From contig NZ_CP065589.1 of the NCBI RefSeq assembly GCF_021278965.1, forward strand, positions 1,121,001 through 1,185,000: DNA of 64,000 nt, written 5' to 3'. The translations under genes were made by a program, and so were the position numbers. The DNA comes from Chryseobacterium capnotolerans. GTDB lineage: Bacteria; Bacteroidota; Bacteroidia; Flavobacteriales; Weeksellaceae. The notes below the pieces were generated by a model. That model made no database searches and was not told the DNA's origin. It was given only the letters and a program-made list of their open reading frames with translations. This document shows, piece after piece, positions 60,060 to 64,000 of this stretch; the first letter of the stretch is position 1, and every line of letters starts with the position of its first letter.

Positions 60060-60512
60060 GTTAATTACCAGATTGTTTTCTCATGCAAAATAAGTTCTTT
60101 TTGCTTAATAAATAAAGAAAGGTATCTTTTTCTATAAGGTTGGATAATGCTGCTTAGTGAAGGATAAAAATAAAAGTACCGGAAAAAGATTTTTCTTATG
60201 CTTGTTGTTTGTTTTTATAACTTATTTATTGTTATTTATGTTTAAAATTCATTTTATGTTATGATTTTGGTTTATTTTATTCTATATATTAGTGTTTAAA
60301 TAAGTGAAAAATCAATTATTTGAGGTCTTACAATGAGCGTCAGTTGATTTTTTTAAAATAAGTACAATAGGTTTAAATTAAGATATAATCAAGAATTGGA
60401 GTGTATTTTTGATGTTAAGTTTATAAAAAAGTAATATTTTTCACTAATAAATGATTTTAGTGTTAAAAAATTCATTATTTTTCAAGCGAAAATTAATACA
60501 TTTTTATTAACC
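60060..60512. promoter_or_regulatory. Long AT-rich leader region of the large secreted protein
   Basis: About 450 very AT-rich bases between divergent genes. It must contain promoters for both the transferase and the large secreted protein. No clear TAnnTTTG pair was found; TACATTTT at about 60497-60504 is a weak candidate for the latter. No open frame of interest. Confidence 0.4.
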
Positions 60513-63500
60513 ATGAAAAACACTACTTATTTTAGTAGGCAGCACATCTTCAGATGGCTCCTACTATGCTGGCTCCTTGTACCTTGGGGGCTGCAAGCAC
60601 AATCATCAACCCATATTACCTGGGACTCTCAGGTCGGATGTCAGAACTTCCGTGGAGAAAAAGGGGCAGGAGATAATTCTGTTGCTGCTTCAGATATTGA
60701 TTCCGGTACTTGTGTCCGGGTCTGTGAAGGAAGCAAAGTGAAATATACTGCTCATGGCTCGAATATTAGTTTTGTCGCATGGATACCTACCGGTGGAGTG
60801 CTGCAGACTACATCAGGAGGTGCCAATCTTACTGCTGAAATCTTATGGGGAAGTGCTGGAGCGGGATCTTTACAGGCGACAGTTACATTTACTGATGGAA
60901 CTGTTGAAACCCAGGATATCTGCATCGAGAAAATAAATAAACCTTCTGCAGACTTTAATCTCGTTAATCTGAAAGATATTGTATGTAAAAATACTGAGGT
61001 TCATTTTGACAATTTATCTCATGCGAATGGAGGTACTGATATTGTTAATTATTTCTGGGATTTTGGTGATGGAACCACATCTACAGCTTTTGAACCCTCT
61101 CATACTTATACACAGGCTGGAGGAGTTACGGTTACTTTAACTGTAACCAACAAATGTGGATGCTCAGAAACAACGTATCAAAAAATAGAAATCACAGAAG
61201 CTCCACCAGTACAGATTAGCTGTGCTTCAGTGGTATGTGAAGGGAGTGCCGAAAGATACAGTGTGAAGAATGGCTGTAAAGGAGAATGGAAAGTGATTGG
61301 AGGATCATGGCATAATATCTCTGAAAACGAAATCGAAGTAAAATGGGATAGTGTAGATCCTGAAGATGGTTTTGGCTATGTGATGTATAAATCTGAATGT
61401 GGCTGCCCAGTGTGGACTACAGTTAAGATTCCTGTCATTCTAAATACTGCAAGAATTAAAGGAGAATCAGTAGTATGTTTAGGAAAACAATACACGTATT
61501 CGCTTCCACAGTGGCCAACTACTCACATTGACTGGGATGTAACAGGACCTGCGCCAGGTCAGTTGACTTATAACCAGCAAAGAAATGAAATTCTTTTCAC
61601 TGGAAATGTTCCAGGTACCTACACTCTTACTGCTTCCTATAAAAATACTTTATTATTATGTGGAGGTAATGCACAAAAAACGATTGTTGTAGAAGCGCCT
61701 GTAACCATATCAGGAGGAAAAGAGGAGATCTGTGTGGGAACACCACAGACATTTACAGCTACACCTAATGTTCCGGTGATCTGGAATGTTACTTTAAACG
61801 GTGGAGTGGTATATACGTCACCACAACCTACTACTGCGGCTCTTGATTATCCTTTCTTAACACCAGGAAATTATGTGATTACAGCAATCAGAGGAGGATG
61901 TGAAAGTAATCCAATATTGATTAAGGTGGTGAGTATTCCTAGGCCGCCAAGAGGGTTTATCTTGGGAGAGGCAGTAGTATGCCCAGGCAGACCTTATACT
62001 TATTCACTTGTGGCACCTCAGCCCGCTGGAGTAATTCCTGTATGGAGTGTTACGAATGGTACTATCCAGGGAAGTAATGCAGGTAATAGTGTTACTGTTA
62101 TCTTTAATGCGGGAGCACCTTCTTATTCAGTATCTGTTGCTTATAGAACGAATAGCCCGGCAGCTTGTCTGTCTAAGCCAATTTCATTTGATATAAAACC
62201 AATGGATATTAATAAAATCTTTATTAAGCCGAATTCAGGACCTTTCTGTCCAAGCAGTACACAGAGCTTTGAAGCTTATTTAGATGATATTGTTCCGGAC
62301 TCTATGGAATGGAGTTTTGAAAACCCTAATTTCGGAAGTTTTATATCCGGGCAAGGCACTCCATTTGTGACGGTAAATATTAACGAGGTTGCGGCTAACA
62401 TATATTCAACTAACCTGAAACTGGAAGTTGTGGTATGCGGACAGAAAAAGGTATTTTTAATGCCAGTAAGCAAACTGGCTCTTCCTGTAATTAACTTTAC
62501 GAACATTGGAAAAATTTGTTTAGGTTCAGATCTTCATTTCACAGTTGATCAGGGAGGAATTACTTCTGCTACAGGGGTAACGTTTACTTTTGCTAATGGG
62601 ACTACTCATCCGGCAACATTCAATTCTTCTGGAGTCTATGATTTCCCGAATAACGGATATATTCAGAATAATACAGGAGGTAACGTTTCTCAAATAGTTA
62701 CTGTGACTTATACAGGAACGAATGGCTGTGCATATGAGCCAAAAGCAACTGCAAGTTTCATCATTCTTCCTGAAACGATTATTACGGTTTCACCGGTGTA
62801 TAATCTTATGGTTTGTGATGATTATCCTTTACAGCCTTATACGCTTACTGCTAACAGCTCTACAGGTCTTACGAATATTGTGGAGTGGCAATGGTTTAAG
62901 AATGGGGCTCCAATAGGAGTTACTACTAACTCATATACCTTATCGGGAACCGGCCTGGCAGGAACTTATAAGGTAAGAGCTAAAGATATTAATGGTTGCT
63001 ATGTATATTCACAGGAGATCAAAGTAATCAATTCATGCCCAACAGCTAGTAGTTGTACAACACCTCCTATGGTGAGTTTTACCCCAAAATGGACTGGATG
63101 CAATACAATTACAGTCAATAATTTAAATGTAAGTATTCCTCCAGATGAGATCCAATGGGTATCTAATAGTGTTCTTACGTTGGTAAGTGCTCAGGGACAG
63201 CCTACAGCCACATTCCAAACTAATCTTGCCGGAGCGCATATTGTGAGCGTACGTTTAAGATATGGTACATGTTGGTATTCAACAAGTTTTGAGGTTCGAA
63301 AACTGTATGAGCCTAAGCTTAATATTGGTCAGGTTTGTAGCGGTAACGGATATAATGTTACTTTATATAACTCATCGTCCATATTTGAGGTTAACCCTAG
63401 CTCTATAGAATATAGATTCAGTATGGCAGGACAGCCGGATCAGATTGGGCAAACGGCTACCTATAACAATATGGCGCCAGGTACTTACACCTTTACGATG

Positions 63501-64000
63501 AAGGTATCTGTACCATCACAACCATCATTGCCAGCATGTACGATTACGAAAACAATTACACTGGCGCCAGTTCCAAGCACGAATTTCTTGCTTCCATTTA
63601 AGGCATGTAAAGGTGAGGTAATTACCCTTTCACCAAGCTCATATACTTCTGGGAATATCTATACATGGTCTTTTGACGGAACCTCTTATGTGACTTCACA
63701 ACAGAATATGAATGTTACATTCAATACTGCAGGAGTGAAGAGTGTAAGTTTGATGATTAAAACTCCTCAAGGTTGTGAGTATAATTCTATTGTACGTAAC
63801 ATTACTGTCTATGAAGCTAATTTAAATGGAAATCTTACTCCACCAAATGCAGTAGCATGTGAAGGAACTTCTCCATTGATCTCATTTGTGCCTTCAGGTA
63901 CAGTACCTTCAGGTTATATTTGGATGAATGGTAATGTTCAGGTGCCGGGTGCGCCAAACTCAATGAATTTTGTACCAACACAATCAGGGAACTATTGGCC
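60513..64000 (+). CDS. Large secreted PKD/Ig-like multidomain protein (3' end outside window)
   Basis: Open from ATG 60513 to the window end, at least 1162 residues. A signal peptide (MKNTTYFSRQHIFRWLLLCW, cleavage after ...LQAQ) is followed by a PKD domain (about 170-235, YFWDFGDGTTSTAFEPSHTY) and a series of about 90-residue modules that each open with a C-x-G pattern (VVCEGSAERYSV, VVCLGKQYTYSL, EICVGTPQTFTA, VVCPGRPYTYSL, KICLGSDLHFTV, KACKGEVITLSP, VACEGTSPLISF). This resembles type IX-secreted adhesins of the phylum, which normally end in a sorting domain that would lie beyond the window. Confidence 0.85.
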   Translation, partial: MKNTTYFSRQHIFRWLLLCWLLVPWGLQAQSSTHITWDSQVGCQNFRGEKGAGDNSVAASDIDSGTCVRVCEGSKVKYTAHGSNISFVAWIPTGGVLQTTSGGANLTAEILWGSAGAGSLQATVTFTDGTVETQDICIEKINKPSADFNLVNLKDIVCKNTEVHFDNLSHANGGTDIVNYFWDFGDGTTSTAFEPSHTYTQAGGVTVTLTVTNKCGCSETTYQKIEITEAPPVQISCASVVCEGSAERYSVKNGCKGEWKVIGGSWHNISENEIEVKWDSVDPEDGFGYVMYKSECGCPVWTTVKIPVILNTARIKGESVVCLGKQYTYSLPQWPTTHIDWDVTGPAPGQLTYNQQRNEILFTGNVPGTYTLTASYKNTLLLCGGNAQKTIVVEAPVTISGGKEEICVGTPQTFTATPNVPVIWNVTLNGGVVYTSPQPTTAALDYPFLTPGNYVITAIRGGCESNPILIKVVSIPRPPRGFILGEAVVCPGRPYTYSLVAPQPAGVIPVWSVTNGTIQGSNAGNSVTVIFNAGAPSYSVSVAYRTNSPAACLSKPISFDIKPMDINKIFIKPNSGPFCPSSTQSFEAYLDDIVPDSMEWSFENPNFGSFISGQGTPFVTVNINEVAANIYSTNLKLEVVVCGQKKVFLMPVSKLALPVINFTNIGKICLGSDLHFTVDQGGITSATGVTFTFANGTTHPATFNSSGVYDFPNNGYIQNNTGGNVSQIVTVTYTGTNGCAYEPKATASFIILPETIITVSPVYNLMVCDDYPLQPYTLTANSSTGLTNIVEWQWFKNGAPIGVTTNSYTLSGTGLAGTYKVRAKDINGCYVYSQEIKVINSCPTASSCTTPPMVSFTPKWTGCNTITVNNLNVSIPPDEIQWVSNSVLTLVSAQGQPTATFQTNLAGAHIVSVRLRYGTCWYSTSFEVRKLYEPKLNIGQVCSGNGYNVTLYNSSSIFEVNPSSIEYRFSMAGQPDQIGQTATYNNMAPGTYTFTMKVSVPSQPSLPACTITKTITLAPVPSTNFLLPFKACKGEVITLSPSSYTSGNIYTWSFDGTSYVTSQQNMNVTFNTAGVKSVSLMIKTPQGCEYNSIVRNITVYEANLNGNLTPPNAVACEGTSPLISFVPSGTVPSGYIWMNGNVQVPGAPNSMNFVPTQSGNYW

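Noticed and set aside
1..64000. tRNA, rRNA and insertion sequences
   Set aside because: No cloverleaf with a T-loop GTTCRANYC pattern, no rRNA sequence and no transposase-like frame could be found by eye.

Overview
ORGANISM. The window looks like the chromosome of a Flavobacteriia member, most likely Chryseobacterium or a close relative in the Weeksellaceae. The grounds are AT-rich DNA, TAnnTTTG-type -7 promoter boxes, purine-rich starts rather than strong Shine-Dalgarno sites, and typical family content (DUF6526, WG-repeat and PKD/Ig-like secreted proteins, Bacteroidota-type Crp/Fnr and XRE regulators). No rRNA, tRNA, insertion sequence or CRISPR array was found. 

LAYOUT. 0.2-9.2 kb: housekeeping genes (topoisomerase IB, Xaa-Pro aminopeptidase, Crp-type regulator, a saccharopine-dehydrogenase-like gene, NAD(P)H oxidoreductase, siderophore-interacting-type flavoprotein, AraC regulator, LysE exporter). 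9.4-12.2 kb: unknown protein, membrane protein, histidine kinase and LuxR-type response regulator. 12.2-17.2 kb: an R-body-like (reb) locus with six tandem RebB paralogues, a diverged RebB-like protein, three unknown partner proteins and a leading RebB copy. 17.6-19.2 kb: a divergent, frame-broken gene of unknown function. 19.5-27.0 kb: HTH-membrane protein, beta-lactamase-fold serine hydrolase, lipoproteins, WG-repeat protein, acyltransferase. 27.7-37.3 kb: an AT-rich defence island with Vsr, an HNH nuclease, a GHKL ATPase-TIGR02391 protein, a receiver-domain protein, a 996-residue protein with two GHKL ATPase modules, and a cytosine-5 methyltransferase. 37.7-55.5 kb: one minus-strand operon for a secondary lipid or polyketide, with a PfaD-like enoyl reductase leading into KS-AT-ACP-ACP-KR, then KS-AT-DH-PPTase, ACP, alpha/beta hydrolase, two linked glycosyltransferases, two condensation-type acyltransferases and a membrane protein. 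56.4-60.1 kb: DoxX, Crp-type regulator, glutaminase, GT-C-type membrane protein. 60.5 kb to the end: the start of a very large secreted PKD/Ig-like protein.

HOW IT WORKS TOGETHER. Three gene systems stand out. The reb locus probably makes a contractile protein ribbon, and the two-component pair beside it is a plausible regulator. The defence island joins a DNA methylation/repair core to ATPase and phosphorelay-like proteins, so it resembles an ATPase-assisted restriction system with a signalling layer. The lipid operon has the parts to build an acyl chain, release it, glycosylate it and esterify it. 

CAUTION. At least twelve genes carry a one-base frame break, nearly always in a mononucleotide run. 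This fits homopolymer errors in the assembly better than mass gene decay, although real slippage remains possible at a few sites. Spans given for these genes join the pieces.
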